Below, in pieces: positions 23,716-31,987 of a stretch of 64,000 nt of DNA. The notes under the pieces are model-generated. The model was not told the DNA's origin, did no database searches, and saw only the letters and a list, made by a program, of their open reading frames with translations. This DNA comes from Avrilella dinanensis (GTDB taxonomy: Bacteria; Bacteroidota; Bacteroidia; Flavobacteriales; Flavobacteriaceae): contig NZ_NIPO01000001.1 of assembly GCF_002807015.1 (NCBI RefSeq), positions 821,404 to 885,403 of the forward strand. The letters run 5' to 3'. Positions within the stretch are counted from its first letter, which is position 1. Each line of letters opens with the position of its first letter. The translations under genes were made by a program, and so were the position numbers.

Positions 23716-25038
23716 TTGGACCCTGAACCCAGTCAATATTTTTTATTACTTCACAGCAATTACGGCATCGTCATCGCCGTTTCGCTTTTGCTGATTTCTT
23801 TATTGTTAGTCATTGTATATTCCGCAGCGGAAGTGGCATATTTTTCCATTTCTAAATCTGATTATGAAGAAATCGACAGTTTCCAAAAGGTCAAAAAATC
23901 ATTGCAAAAAATACTGGCACAGCCAATCCGATTACAATCGACTATCACAACCGGAATCATTCTCGGGAAAGTATTGTTTTTGCTGGCATTATCCGGAATA
24001 AAATTTCTATGGCTCGATACGGTTTTCATACCGGAAATCAGCTGGTTGATTTATCTGATTTCGGGTATATTGATTTTAGTATGCTTCGGCGAATTGATTT
24101 CCAGGTTTTATGCCTATGAAAAGAATGAGGTTTTTATTATAAAATCCATCTGGTTTATAGAAATTTCTAACCTTATTCTGAGTCCGGTTACTTATCCGTT
24201 CAGGCAAATAGGCAAATGGTTGAAAGTGAGCTTTGACGAAGAAGAAAACAGTTTTTCTGTCGAAGAACTTTCCCAAGCACTGGAAATGACCGATTACAGC
24301 CATACTTCCGAAGAAGAACAGAAAATACTGGAAGGCATTGCTAATTTCGGCTCGACCGAGGCTTATCAGGTAATGACACCCCGAATCGACGTTTTTGCGT
24401 TGGAACAATCAGAACCTTTTCATGAAATATTGCCCAAAATAACCGAGCAGGGCTATTCGAGAATTCCGGTTTATGAAGATAATATCGACCATATTGTCGG
24501 GATTTTGTTTGTGAAAGATTTAATTCCCTATCTGGATAAAAAAGTGTTTGCCTGGAAATCCGTTATCCGTGAAGCCTATTTTATTCCTGAAAGTAAAAAA
24601 CTCGACGATTTATTAATTGATTTTCAGTCATCTAAGAAACATTTGGCAATTGTCGTTAATGAATTCGGCGACACTTCCGGAATCATCACGCTGGAAGATG
24701 TTTTGGAAGAAATCATCGGCGAAATTTCTGATGAATTTGACGAAGAAGAAATTGAATACACTCAAATTAATGCGTCTGAATATTTGTTTGACGGAAAAAT
24801 ATCGCTCAAAGATTTTTACAGAATAATTGATGCCGACGGAGATATTTTTGAAAACAGCCGGAACGAAGCCGAAAGTTTGGCAGGATTTCTTATTGAACTG
24901 AGTGACAGGTTTCCGAATGTAGGCGAAATTATTGATTTTGAGGAATATCAGTTTATTATTACAGAATCAGACAACCGGAAAATATCTAAGGTTAAAGTCA
25001 TTATTAATCAAGATGAAAACTATAAAACAAATGAATAA
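23716..25038 (+). CDS. gldE: Gliding motility-associated protein GldE (CNNM/CorC-like)
   Basis: Membrane protein of 440 residues. An N-terminal DUF21/CNNM transmembrane domain (helices at about 17-40, 75-95, 108-130 and 140-158) is followed by two CBS domains (about 215-330, 'VMTPRIDVFALE' and 'HLAIVVNEFGDTSGIITLEDVLEEIIGEI') and a C-terminal CorC_HlyC transporter-associated domain (about 350-435). In Flavobacterium johnsoniae GldE partly overlaps GldD in function and is tied to gliding and type IX secretion. The start is TTG at 23716; no ATG occurs near enough to include the first helix. Its end overlaps gldD. Confidence 0.93.
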   Translation: MDPEPSQYFLLLHSNYGIVIAVSLLLISLLLVIVYSAAEVAYFSISKSDYEEIDSFQKVKKSLQKILAQPIRLQSTITTGIILGKVLFLLALSGIKFLWLDTVFIPEISWLIYLISGILILVCFGELISRFYAYEKNEVFIIKSIWFIEISNLILSPVTYPFRQIGKWLKVSFDEEENSFSVEELSQALEMTDYSHTSEEEQKILEGIANFGSTEAYQVMTPRIDVFALEQSEPFHEILPKITEQGYSRIPVYEDNIDHIVGILFVKDLIPYLDKKVFAWKSVIREAYFIPESKKLDDLLIDFQSSKKHLAIVVNEFGDTSGIITLEDVLEEIIGEISDEFDEEEIEYTQINASEYLFDGKISLKDFYRIIDADGDIFENSRNEAESLAGFLIELSDRFPNVGEIIDFEEYQFIITESDNRKISKVKVIINQDENYKTNE

Positions 25039-25594
25039 AATAGCCGTTTTTGCACTAACAGCAACACTTTTTTGGGCTTGTAACAACGACGTAAAACCCA
25101 AACCAGACGCTTATTTACGGCTGAGTTACCCACAACCGGAATACCAAACCGAAAATGCTCCGTGTGCTTTTAAATATGAGCAAAATACAATCGCAAATAT
25201 TACAAACGTCAAAGATTGTAGTTTTCAGATTGATTATCCCGAAATGAAAGCAAAAATCTTTGTGGACTACGAAGCTGTGGGAAAAAATAATCTGACGAAG
25301 TTATTGAAAGATGCCCAAAGATTAACTTTTGAACACACGATAAAAGCAGAAGAAATTCAGGAAAATATCATCATTGACGCCGACAAAAAAGTTTATGGTA
25401 TGTTTTATGAACTCATTGGAAACACTGCTACTAATGTGCAGTTCTATGCAACCGACAGTACCAATCATTTCATTGTCGGATCATTATATTTTTATGCCAA
25501 GCCTAATTTTGATTCTATTATTCCGGCAGCTCAATATATCAAAAATGATATGCTGAAAATAGTTGAAACGATGGAATGGAATGATAGAGAATAG
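25013..25594 (+). CDS. gldD: Gliding motility lipoprotein GldD
   Basis: Lipoprotein of 193 residues required for gliding and type IX secretion-linked functions in F. johnsoniae. The signal peptide ends at the lipobox FWAC, and the mature part starts 'NNDVKPKPDAYLRLSYPQPEY', characteristic of GldD. Later segments include 'CSFQIDYPEMKAKIFVDYEAV' and 'VYGMFYELIGNTATNVQFYATDSTNHFIVGSLYF'. Two ATGs are possible: 25013, inside gldE, or 25031, which gives an 8-base overlap with gldE and a shorter signal peptide. A 5' extension to 24932 is only overlap with gldE. Confidence 0.93.
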   Translation: MKTIKQMNKIAVFALTATLFWACNNDVKPKPDAYLRLSYPQPEYQTENAPCAFKYEQNTIANITNVKDCSFQIDYPEMKAKIFVDYEAVGKNNLTKLLKDAQRLTFEHTIKAEEIQENIIIDADKKVYGMFYELIGNTATNVQFYATDSTNHFIVGSLYFYAKPNFDSIIPAAQYIKNDMLKIVETMEWNDRE

Positions 25595-25637
25595 AAAGAA
25601 TTAAGAAGAAAGAGACTGTAATTCTTTTATAAAAAAA

Positions 25638-25680
25638 CAGCCACGAATTACAAAAACAAATAATTCGTGGCTGGCTTTTT
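25638..25680. terminator. Bidirectional terminator between gldD and the M56 gene
   Basis: CAGCCACGAATTA (25638-25650) pairs perfectly with TAATTCGTGGCTG (25661-25673) around a 10-base loop. It has a T-run on the plus side and an A-run (T-run on the minus strand) on the other. Confidence 0.92.
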
Positions 25681-28205
25681 TAATAATTTTCCAACATTTC
25701 CATTTCTATTCCTTCTTCCGGAAAAGATATTTTTGCAGAAATATGAGTAATTGTAACATTTTCGTTTTCAACCTCGTCTTTTATAGATTTCATATCGTTA
25801 AAGATTGATTTTAACAAATTGAAATTATCTGCAAAATTATCTTCTTTCTGGTTTTGGACTGATTTTTTTCTTTCTGTTGCTTGCTCGTGACGTGTCATTG
25901 CTTGCCGATGCCGTTCTATCATCTCTTTTCTTTTTTTCTCCGCCTCTACCCTTCTTTTTTCAATAGCTGTTTCTCCGTCTATCTTTTTCTGAGATTTAGT
26001 TTTAATCAGCATCACACCGTATTTTCCTTTTTCGCCATAAGGTTTCAGTTGCTCTGCCTGGCTGAGAATGGTTATATTTTCAATATTTTTAGGGTCAATT
26101 TTCTTAAATTCTCCCACAGAAACCTCTTTTCCGTCAACAATAAGCAATATTTTATCATCGTCATTAATATTTATTCCTGCTTCCGGATTTTCGATAAATA
26201 TTCCGTTGTTATCAATCGTTGTGGTTGATATATTTTTCTCTGTTTCAATTTGAATATACCCCGACTTTTCTTTTCCTTTGGTTCTTATTACATAAAAATA
26301 AGTGCCGCCCACAAGATTATCTAATTGCTTTTTTTCAAACTTTTTGTTTTCCTTTGATTCATAAACCAAATTTCCCCAACGGTTGTAAATGCTTATTTTT
26401 TCAAAACCTTCAGGAATTTCGAGGTTATCAAGAGATTTACCATTTACACTTTCTCCATTTTTATTTTTTATATAATTTTCTTTTGCAGCTCGTTCTTCTA
26501 CTCTTTTTTTCTCATGTTCTACATCATAATCAATCGGTTTGGTAGAAAGATGATAGATTGTTTCATTTTTTGCCCCATGTATTATTTCCAAATACATCGA
26601 CTGAATTTTGGTATTGTCGAACTTTTTCAACTGTTCTTTGGTTTGCGGAACATCGTCAATCACAACCGGGAATTTTTCAATTAATTCCTCATAATTTTCT
26701 CGGTTTGATTTTAAACTTTCCGGACTGACAGAAAACGTATTTACATTTCTTATTTGTTTTTCTGTTCTGATAACCACCACACAATCAGTATTTTCACCAT
26801 ATTTATTTACGGTTCCTTTATCTTTATAAATATTAATCGTAAAAACCTCATCATCAGCCAATTGTCTGACTTCCGATGCGGAAACTTGTTTGCCATCAAT
26901 CAGAAAAACAGTTTTTTGCTTTTTCATTATTTTATCAATCCAACTTTTGTTTTTCCATTCCTCTTTAGAAATATCAAAATCAACATCTACCCTATCGTCC
27001 ACAGTATAAGAATATTTTTCGTTTTCAGGATATTTTTCCACTCGGAAAGGTTTTTCCCCATTCGGACTAACGGTTATCAGAAACGGGTCAATTCCTCCTT
27101 CTAACATGGTTGTTGATGAAGATACCTTGTGTTTCCCTTTTTGGATAATATAATCTAAAATACTGACTTTATCATCTTTATATTCAATTCTATTGATGAT
27201 AAATTCAATATCAAACTTATCTTTAAGTTCTTTGGTTAATTTCTTAAATTCTCTTTCAGAAAAGTTACTCTCCACGATATACGAAGTTTCATTCGTAGTA
27301 GTCTCCTCCATTTCAATCGTTTGAATCTGTGCTACTGTTTCCACCTGGAAAAAAGCAAAAAAAGCAACAAGTACGGGAGCTGTCAGTAAAAATTTTAATT
27401 TTTTCATACTTTTAGATTTTTGTGTATTAAGTTGAATAATTCGTTTTTTCAAATCGTTGGTGCTAAACGCGTTGATATATGCCGGCGAATGGGCATTTTG
27501 TTCCTGCAAAAGACTTTTCTGATAGGCAACACGCTCATATTCAGTAACCATTTTTTCATCAACAATAAATTCCAGATTGGTATTGATATCTTTTTGCAAC
27601 CATTTTATCAATGGATTGAACCAGAAAACAGCAGAAACTAATTCAATAAAAATCAAATCCAAAGTGTGTTTTTGGTTGAGATGGATTTTTTCATGTGCCA
27701 GAATAATATTTAAATCCGGGCAGGAAACTTTGTTTTCCGGAACAACAATCCACCGATAAAATGAGTAAATATTTTGCTGATTTTGTGTTATTTTTATTAA
27801 TGGATTCTTTCCTGAAGAAGGTAAATTTTTAACGCTCATGTACAATTTAAAAATCTGATATCCAGACTTCAGCAATAAAATTAAACTGATAGCACCTATT
27901 AGAAACAAAAGCACATTCTGCCAGTCAATCGTTTCCCAAAAAGAAGGTTCTGCCATCGGAACAAACATGTCTTCGATCGGAAAATTGGGAACAAAATCAA
28001 ATTCTGCCGGTACTAATTCCTGTTTGATTATTACCGTTCTGGTATAGTTCAACAACGGAACAATCAGTGACAATACCACACTTCCAACGAAATACCAGCG
28101 AATTGGCGTATAGAAAGTTTCTTTTCGCAAAAACAAACGGTAAAAAAGCCAGAAGAAAACCAATAGCAAATTGGATTTCAACAAGTAAATAACTAATGGG
28201 TTCAT
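25680..28205 (-). CDS. BlaR1-type M56 metallopeptidase sensor with long secreted tail
   Basis: Membrane protein of 841 residues. The M56 part has helices near 5-22, 35-55 and 97-115, the zinc site H171-E172-x-x-H175 (AHEKIH) with acidic ligand candidates in 'LEFIVDEKM' (212-218), and a last helix at 271-288. In BlaR1 systems the protease leads to inactivation of the BlaI repressor. The tail from about 290 is unusual. Segments at 434-481 and 688-737 (and a weaker one near 513-547) resemble the TonB-receptor plug motif (V/L-I-D-G-K ... YG ... V-V-I-R-T), and 597-653 resembles a CHU_C/T9SS type B domain ('ISIYNRWGNLVYE', 'GGTYFYVI'). An Arg/Glu-rich coiled segment (740-800) follows. It lies 3 bases after blaI. 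Confidence 0.88.
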   Translation of the reverse strand: MNPLVIYLLKSNLLLVFFWLFYRLFLRKETFYTPIRWYFVGSVVLSLIVPLLNYTRTVIIKQELVPAEFDFVPNFPIEDMFVPMAEPSFWETIDWQNVLLFLIGAISLILLLKSGYQIFKLYMSVKNLPSSGKNPLIKITQNQQNIYSFYRWIVVPENKVSCPDLNIILAHEKIHLNQKHTLDLIFIELVSAVFWFNPLIKWLQKDINTNLEFIVDEKMVTEYERVAYQKSLLQEQNAHSPAYINAFSTNDLKKRIIQLNTQKSKSMKKLKFLLTAPVLVAFFAFFQVETVAQIQTIEMEETTTNETSYIVESNFSEREFKKLTKELKDKFDIEFIINRIEYKDDKVSILDYIIQKGKHKVSSSTTMLEGGIDPFLITVSPNGEKPFRVEKYPENEKYSYTVDDRVDVDFDISKEEWKNKSWIDKIMKKQKTVFLIDGKQVSASEVRQLADDEVFTINIYKDKGTVNKYGENTDCVVVIRTEKQIRNVNTFSVSPESLKSNRENYEELIEKFPVVIDDVPQTKEQLKKFDNTKIQSMYLEIIHGAKNETIYHLSTKPIDYDVEHEKKRVEERAAKENYIKNKNGESVNGKSLDNLEIPEGFEKISIYNRWGNLVYESKENKKFEKKQLDNLVGGTYFYVIRTKGKEKSGYIQIETEKNISTTTIDNNGIFIENPEAGININDDDKILLIVDGKEVSVGEFKKIDPKNIENITILSQAEQLKPYGEKGKYGVMLIKTKSQKKIDGETAIEKRRVEAEKKRKEMIERHRQAMTRHEQATERKKSVQNQKEDNFADNFNLLKSIFNDMKSIKDEVENENVTITHISAKISFPEEGIEMEMLENY

Positions 28206-28208
28206 AGC

Positions 28209-28571
28209 TTACTTTTTATTGTTTTCGATAATATGCATCAACTCCCGGATTTCTTCTTCCGACAGTTTTTCTTCTTTCACAAAGTAGTTAACGAGATTCG
28301 ATACCGAATTGCCAAAATATTTTTTAATCGAATCGGTCACATACACTCCACGATAATCTTCCAATGAAATAACCGGAAAATACTGATGTGATTTTCCATA
28401 GCTCTTGTGAGTAACAAATCCTTTTTCTTCCAGCAACCGAACAATCGTCGAAAGTGTATTGTAATGTGGCTTTGGTTCAGGCATTTGCTCCATAATATCG
28501 TTCACAAAACCCTCTTCTATCTGCCAGAGGATTTGCATTATCTGCTCTTCTTTGTTGGTCAATTTTTCCAT
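28209..28571 (-). CDS. BlaI/MecI/CopY-family repressor
   Basis: Winged-helix repressor of 120 residues: 'LTNKEEQIMQILWQIEEGFV' at the start, the recognition region 'HYNTLSTIVRLLEEKGFVTH' at about 36-55, the wing 'YFPVISLEDYR', and a C-terminal dimerisation helix region. Such repressors are controlled by the M56 sensor encoded next to them. Its own promoter region contains several ACTA/TAGT palindromes, one directly against the -7 element, so it very probably represses its own operon. No beta-lactamase gene is adjacent, so the regulated function is open. Confidence 0.92.
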   Translation of the reverse strand: MEKLTNKEEQIMQILWQIEEGFVNDIMEQMPEPKPHYNTLSTIVRLLEEKGFVTHKSYGKSHQYFPVISLEDYRGVYVTDSIKKYFGNSVSNLVNYFVKEEKLSEEEIRELMHIIENNKK

Positions 28572-28590
28572 GATGATGATTTTATATGAA

Positions 28591-28598
28591 CAAATATA
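28591..28598 (-). promoter_or_regulatory. -7 element of the blaI-M56 operon
   Basis: TATATTTG on the minus strand, a perfect TAnnTTTG match, 20 bases before the ATG at 28571. The palindrome at 28601-28614 begins two bases upstream, between the -7 element and the -33 region. Confidence 0.65.
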
Positions 28599-28600
28599 TA

Positions 28601-28650
28601 ACTAAAAATTTAGTTTAAAAACTATTTTCATAGTTAATTAACTATTTAGT
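28601..28650. promoter_or_regulatory. Cluster of palindromic operators for the BlaI-type repressor
   Basis: The region contains the palindrome ACTAAA-AA-TTTAGT (28601-28614), the 16-bp perfect palindrome ATAGTTAATTAACTAT (28630-28645), and further paired half-sites: AACTA/TAGTT around 28620-28635 and ACTA-TT-TAGT at 28641-28650. Repeated ACTA/TAGT half-sites in front of a BlaI-family gene are what is expected of its binding sites (TACA/TGTA in the classical bla operator). Repressor identity is inferred from position. Confidence 0.72.
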
Positions 28651-28664
28651 TAGTTTTGAAAACA

Positions 28665-28694
28665 AAAAAAGACAGCTAAAAAACTGTCTTTTAA
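28665..28694 (-). terminator. Terminator of mutB
   Basis: AAAAGACAG (28667-28675) and CTGTCTTTT (28684-28692) form a 9-bp stem with an 8-base loop; on the minus strand it continues into a run of seven T. It lies 22 bases past the mutB stop codon and insulates the blaI promoter. Confidence 0.88.
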
Positions 28695-28716
28695 TTTATT
28701 ATGAATAGAAAATAAC

Positions 28717-30876
28717 TTATTCCGAATCCAACAAAATATCCAAAATCGTAATCGCTGCATCGGCAATTCTGGTTCCTGGTCCAAAAACGGCTACTGCTCC
28801 TGCATCAAACAAATACTGATAATCCTGTGCAGGAATTACGCCGCCTACAATAACCATAATATCTTCACGTCCGTATTTTTTCAGTTCTTCAATAACTTGC
28901 GGAACAAGCGTTTTGTGTCCTGCTGCCAATGAAGAAACGCCCAATACGTGTACGTCGTTTTCTACGGCTTGTTTTGCCGCCTCGGCAGGTGTTTGGAACA
29001 ATGGTCCCATATCCACGTCGAAACCGACATCGGCATAACCTGTAGCTACAACTTTTGCACCGCGGTCGTGTCCGTCCTGTCCCATTTTTGCAATCATAAT
29101 ACGTGGACGGCGTCCTTCTTGTTTTGCAAATTCATCTGCCAACTGTTTTGCTTTGGCAAAATTTTCATCTGTTTTGATTTCTTTATTATACACGCCGCTA
29201 ATGGTTTTAATTTGTGCTTTATATCTTCCGAAAACCGTTTCCAAAGCATCGGAAATTTCTCCTAAAGTTGCTCGGTTTTCCGCTGCTTCAACAGCCAGTT
29301 CCAATAAATTACCCTGACCTGTTTTTGCCGATTCCGTCAGTTTGTTTAAACATTCCTGAACTTTATCGTTGTTGCGGGTTGCTTTGATTTTATTCAACCG
29401 CTCAATCTGTTGCTGACGAACGACTTGATTATCAACTTCCAAAATTTGCAACGGGTCTTCTTTTTCTAAACGATACTTGTTTACGCCTACAATAATATCC
29501 TGACCAGAATCGATACGAGCTTGTTTGCGAGCCGCAGCTTCTTCAATACGCATTTTCGGAATCCCGGCTTCAATCGCTTTGGTCATTCCGCCGTAGGATT
29601 CTACCTCTTCAATCAGTTTCCACGCTTTTTCAGCGATTTCAGCTGTTAGATTTTCCACATAATAACTACCAGCCCAAGGGTCAACCGTTTTGGTAATTTT
29701 GGTTTCTTCCTGAATATAAATCTGTGTATTCCTCGCAATCCGAGCCGAGAAATCGGTAGGCAAAGCAATCGCCTCGTCCAAAGCATTTGTATGTAACGAT
29801 TGCGTTCCTCCAAGTGCAGCCCCCATGGCTTCAATTGCAGTTCGTGCCACATTGTTAAACGGATCTTGCTCGGTCAAACTCCAACCCGAAGTCTGACAGT
29901 GCGTACGCAATGCCAATGATTTTTGGTCTTTCGGGTTAAATTGTTTGATTAATTTTGCCCACAACATTCTCCCTGCACGCATTTTGGCAATTTCCATAAA
30001 ATGGTTCATTCCGATTGCCCAAAAGAACGACAAACGAGGTGCAAACTTATCAATATCCATTCCCGCTGCCAATCCCGTGCGGACATATTCCAATCCGTCT
30101 GCCAAAGTATAAGCCAGTTCAATATCGTTTGTTCCTCCGGCTTCCTGAATATGATAGCCCGAAATCGAAATCGAGTTAAATTTCGGCATATATTTACTTG
30201 TATATTCAAAAATATCGGCAATGATTTTCATTGACGGCGTTGGCGGATAAATGTAAGTGTTCCGTACCATAAACTCTTTCAGAATATCATTCTGAATAGT
30301 TCCCGAAAGTAATTTTTTATCGACACCTTGCTCTTTTGCTGCTACGATATAAAACGCCAGAATCGGAAGCACAGCTCCGTTCATTGTCATCGAAACCGAC
30401 ATTTCGTCCAAAGGGATTTGGTCAAAAAGGATTTTCATATCCTCTACCGAATCAATAGCAACTCCGGCTTTTCCAACATCGCCGACAACTCTTTCGTGGT
30501 CACTGTCGTAACCGCGGTGCGTAGCCAAATCAAAAGCAACTGAAAGTCCTTTTTGTCCTGCTTCCAAGTTTCGTCTGTAAAAAGCATTGGATTCTTCGGC
30601 AGTTGAAAATCCCGCATACTGACGAATTGTCCACGGACGACGAACATACATTGTGCTATATGGACCGCGTAAATTCGGTGCAAAACCTGCGGCAAAGCCA
30701 ATTTGTTCCAAACCTTCTAAATCCGCTTCGGAATAGGTCGGTTTTACCTCAATTCCTTCGGCGGTTAGGAATTCCTCCCCCACCCCCTCCAAAGGAGGGG
30801 AGTTTTTAAGGTTTGAATTTGTTTCAGGTTTAAGGTTTTTACCTTCTAATGTGATATGTTGTATGTTTTTTCTCAT
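28717..30876 (-). CDS. mutB: Methylmalonyl-CoA mutase, large (catalytic) subunit
   Basis: Adenosylcobalamin enzyme of 719 residues that interconverts L-methylmalonyl-CoA and succinyl-CoA. The TIM-barrel catalytic domain (about 55-550) includes '[26 protein letters not shown]', '[15 protein letters not shown]' and '[22 protein letters not shown]'. The C-terminal B12 domain (about 590-719) has the DxHxxG lower-ligand motif ([12 protein letters not shown]) and '[13 protein letters not shown]'. Near the N-terminus, residues about 25-37 ([12 protein letters not shown]) are encoded by an inserted G/C-rich palindromic repeat in frame. The partner mutA lies upstream but is separated by a 1-kb island; the chaperone gene meaB is at 62056. 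Confidence 0.96.
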   Translation of the reverse strand: MRKNIQHITLEGKNLKPETNSNLKNSPPLEGVGEEFLTAEGIEVKPTYSEADLEGLEQIGFAAGFAPNLRGPYSTMYVRRPWTIRQYAGFSTAEESNAFYRRNLEAGQKGLSVAFDLATHRGYDSDHERVVGDVGKAGVAIDSVEDMKILFDQIPLDEMSVSMTMNGAVLPILAFYIVAAKEQGVDKKLLSGTIQNDILKEFMVRNTYIYPPTPSMKIIADIFEYTSKYMPKFNSISISGYHIQEAGGTNDIELAYTLADGLEYVRTGLAAGMDIDKFAPRLSFFWAIGMNHFMEIAKMRAGRMLWAKLIKQFNPKDQKSLALRTHCQTSGWSLTEQDPFNNVARTAIEAMGAALGGTQSLHTNALDEAIALPTDFSARIARNTQIYIQEETKITKTVDPWAGSYYVENLTAEIAEKAWKLIEEVESYGGMTKAIEAGIPKMRIEEAAARKQARIDSGQDIIVGVNKYRLEKEDPLQILEVDNQVVRQQQIERLNKIKATRNNDKVQECLNKLTESAKTGQGNLLELAVEAAENRATLGEISDALETVFGRYKAQIKTISGVYNKEIKTDENFAKAKQLADEFAKQEGRRPRIMIAKMGQDGHDRGAKVVATGYADVGFDVDMGPLFQTPAEAAKQAVENDVHVLGVSSLAAGHKTLVPQVIEELKKYGREDIMVIVGGVIPAQDYQYLFDAGAVAVFGPGTRIADAAITILDILLDSE
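30766..30808. repeat. G/C-rich palindrome inserted in frame in mutB
   Basis: The core CCCCTCC-AAA-GGAGGGG (30784-30800) is a perfect 7-bp stem with a 3-base loop, flanked by CCTCCCCCA on one side and AGTTTTT on the other, in otherwise A+T-rich DNA. It is read on the minus strand as [12 protein letters not shown] within mutB. I know this palindrome as a frequent intergenic repeat in Bacteroidota genomes (memory). Here it keeps the frame open. Confidence 0.8.
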
Positions 30877-30899
30877 TTTATTTTCATATTAAATTATTT

Positions 30900-31064
30900 T
30901 TATGCAAATAATATTGTATAAAATACAGCTAATACTATAAAGAGCAAAATACCTAAAATTAAACCAATTATAGAAAGAGTTTTAATAGTTGTATTTTGAT
31001 TTTTTAGACTTATATAATAACCGTAAGTACTTATAACAATTAAAATTATGACAATGAATCCCAT
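30900..31064 (-). CDS. Small membrane protein, 54 residues
   Basis: Starts 'MGFIVIILIVISTYGYYISL' and has two hydrophobic helices (about 2-18 and 28-51) separated by a short polar loop (KNQNTTIK). The ATG at 31064 follows an A-rich stretch with AAAG; a TTG at 31103 would add 13 polar residues and is less likely. I do not recognise a family. It lies between the truncated antirepressor-like gene and mutB, inside the segment that interrupts mutA-mutB. It could be a real small protein or a chance frame in A+T-rich DNA. Confidence 0.5.
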   Translation of the reverse strand: MGFIVIILIVISTYGYYISLKNQNTTIKTLSIIGLILGILLFIVLAVFYTILFA

Positions 31065-31157
31065 CTTTATTTTTTTATTATCTAAACTTACTAAACCATA
31101 CAAGTTCGAGATTAACTCATTTATTCAATATATTCACAATATTCATTCAAAGATATT

Positions 31158-31436
31158 TCATATTAAACGAAAAATCTGTTCGGTATCGGCAACATCGGTT
31201 TTGTAAAATTTACCATCAGAAGATTGCATTTTCAGTTGTCCGATTTTTTCGGACAACTGACTTCCTTCTTTTTTGAGTTTTGCTTTTAAGTCGCTCCAAT
31301 ATTTTCTTGGTCGGTCTGTTCCTGTCAATACCTCAATCACATCAATCACAGAAATATACCACTTTTCCTGTTCTTCGTCCCAAAGTGTACGTACTTTCTT
31401 TTCCTCAAATAATTTTATTTTGTTTTTCTTTTTCAT
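31158..31436 (-). pseudogene. Truncated BRO/antirepressor-like gene
   Basis: The 92 residues match the N-terminal part of a family common in Bacteroidota and often called phage antirepressor (BRO-N-like): 'LFEEKKVRTLWDEEQEKWYI', 'VIDVIEVLTGTDRPRKYWSDLKAKLKKEGSQLSEKI', and 'TDVADTEQIFRLI'. In full-length members, as I remember them, the chain continues with a QSIPSPKAEPFK-type segment and about 150 more residues. Here a TGA follows FRLI directly and the next 100 bases do not encode that continuation in any frame I checked. The ATG at 31436 is preferred over a TTG two codons upstream. Confidence 0.7.
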
Positions 31437-31446
31437 AACCAACTTT

Positions 31447-31740
31447 TTATTTTGGATAATTCTTCGGACTTCTTGCGGTGTGTAAAACAGCTTTTACAAC
31501 AATATGACTATTGATTATTTCGTAATGAATTAAATATGGAAAATTTCTCACTAAAACCGTTTTGTTATTGTCGTATTTTGTTTGAAAAAAAAGCGGATTC
31601 TTTTGTACAAGAGCCATTTCTCTTTTTACAGAAGATAGAAATCTTTTTCCAAGTCCTTTTTGAACTTCTTCATCATACCATACAGCAATTTCTTTTAAAT
31701 CAAATTTAGCTCTTGGAAGAATTTTCAATTTATAATTCAT
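31447..31740 (-). CDS. RelE/ParE-family toxin
   Basis: Toxin of 97 residues: 'YKLKILPRAKFDLKEIAVWY' at the start, a helix 'KRFLSSVKREMALVQKNPLFF', and the C-terminal strands 'KTVLVRNFPYLIHYEIINSHIVVKAVLHTARSPKNY', which fit the RelE/ParE fold, including the late Arg-Ser-Pro turn. ParE types poison gyrase and RelE types cut mRNA; the sequence alone does not decide. The ATG at 31740 overlaps the end of the antitoxin gene by 11 bases, as usual for coupled pairs. A longer start at 31767 would lie wholly inside the antitoxin. Confidence 0.85.
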   Translation of the reverse strand: MNYKLKILPRAKFDLKEIAVWYDEEVQKGLGKRFLSSVKREMALVQKNPLFFQTKYDNNKTVLVRNFPYLIHYEIINSHIVVKAVLHTARSPKNYPK

Positions 31741-31960
31741 TCTCAATATCTTTGATTGCTTCGTCAAAATCTAAAGCGATATCAGGATTTTTTAAATATT
31801 CTGAAGTTCTTTCGCGAACTTCATTAATGTGCCATTGCGGAATTTCATTTTCAATTGTCTTTAATACAATTACTTCAACTTCTTCCGCATCAAAATCATC
31901 GGGTAAATTTATAACTATCTGACGATTTTTTACTTTCACTATTTCTCTGATTGCTTTCAT
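31730..31960 (-). CDS. Antitoxin of the RelE/ParE pair
   Basis: Acidic protein of 76 residues. The N-terminal half (about 1-34, 'VKNRQIVINLPDDFDAEEVEVIVL') looks like a small beta-rich DNA-binding or dimerisation module, and the C-terminal half (about 40-76) is Glu/Asp-rich and probably the toxin-wrapping tail. It precedes and overlaps the toxin. The gene starts 27 bases after the mutA stop on the same strand, so transcription may come from the mutA operon as well as from a local promoter. Confidence 0.78.
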   Translation of the reverse strand: MKAIREIVKVKNRQIVINLPDDFDAEEVEVIVLKTIENEIPQWHINEVRERTSEYLKNPDIALDFDEAIKDIENEL

Positions 31961-31987
31961 AATCTTCTTTTTCTGAAAGTTACAAAA

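Noticed and set aside
24932..25012. Upstream extension of gldD
   Set aside because: The added residues come from the overlapping gldE frame and would place a non-signal segment before the lipoprotein signal.
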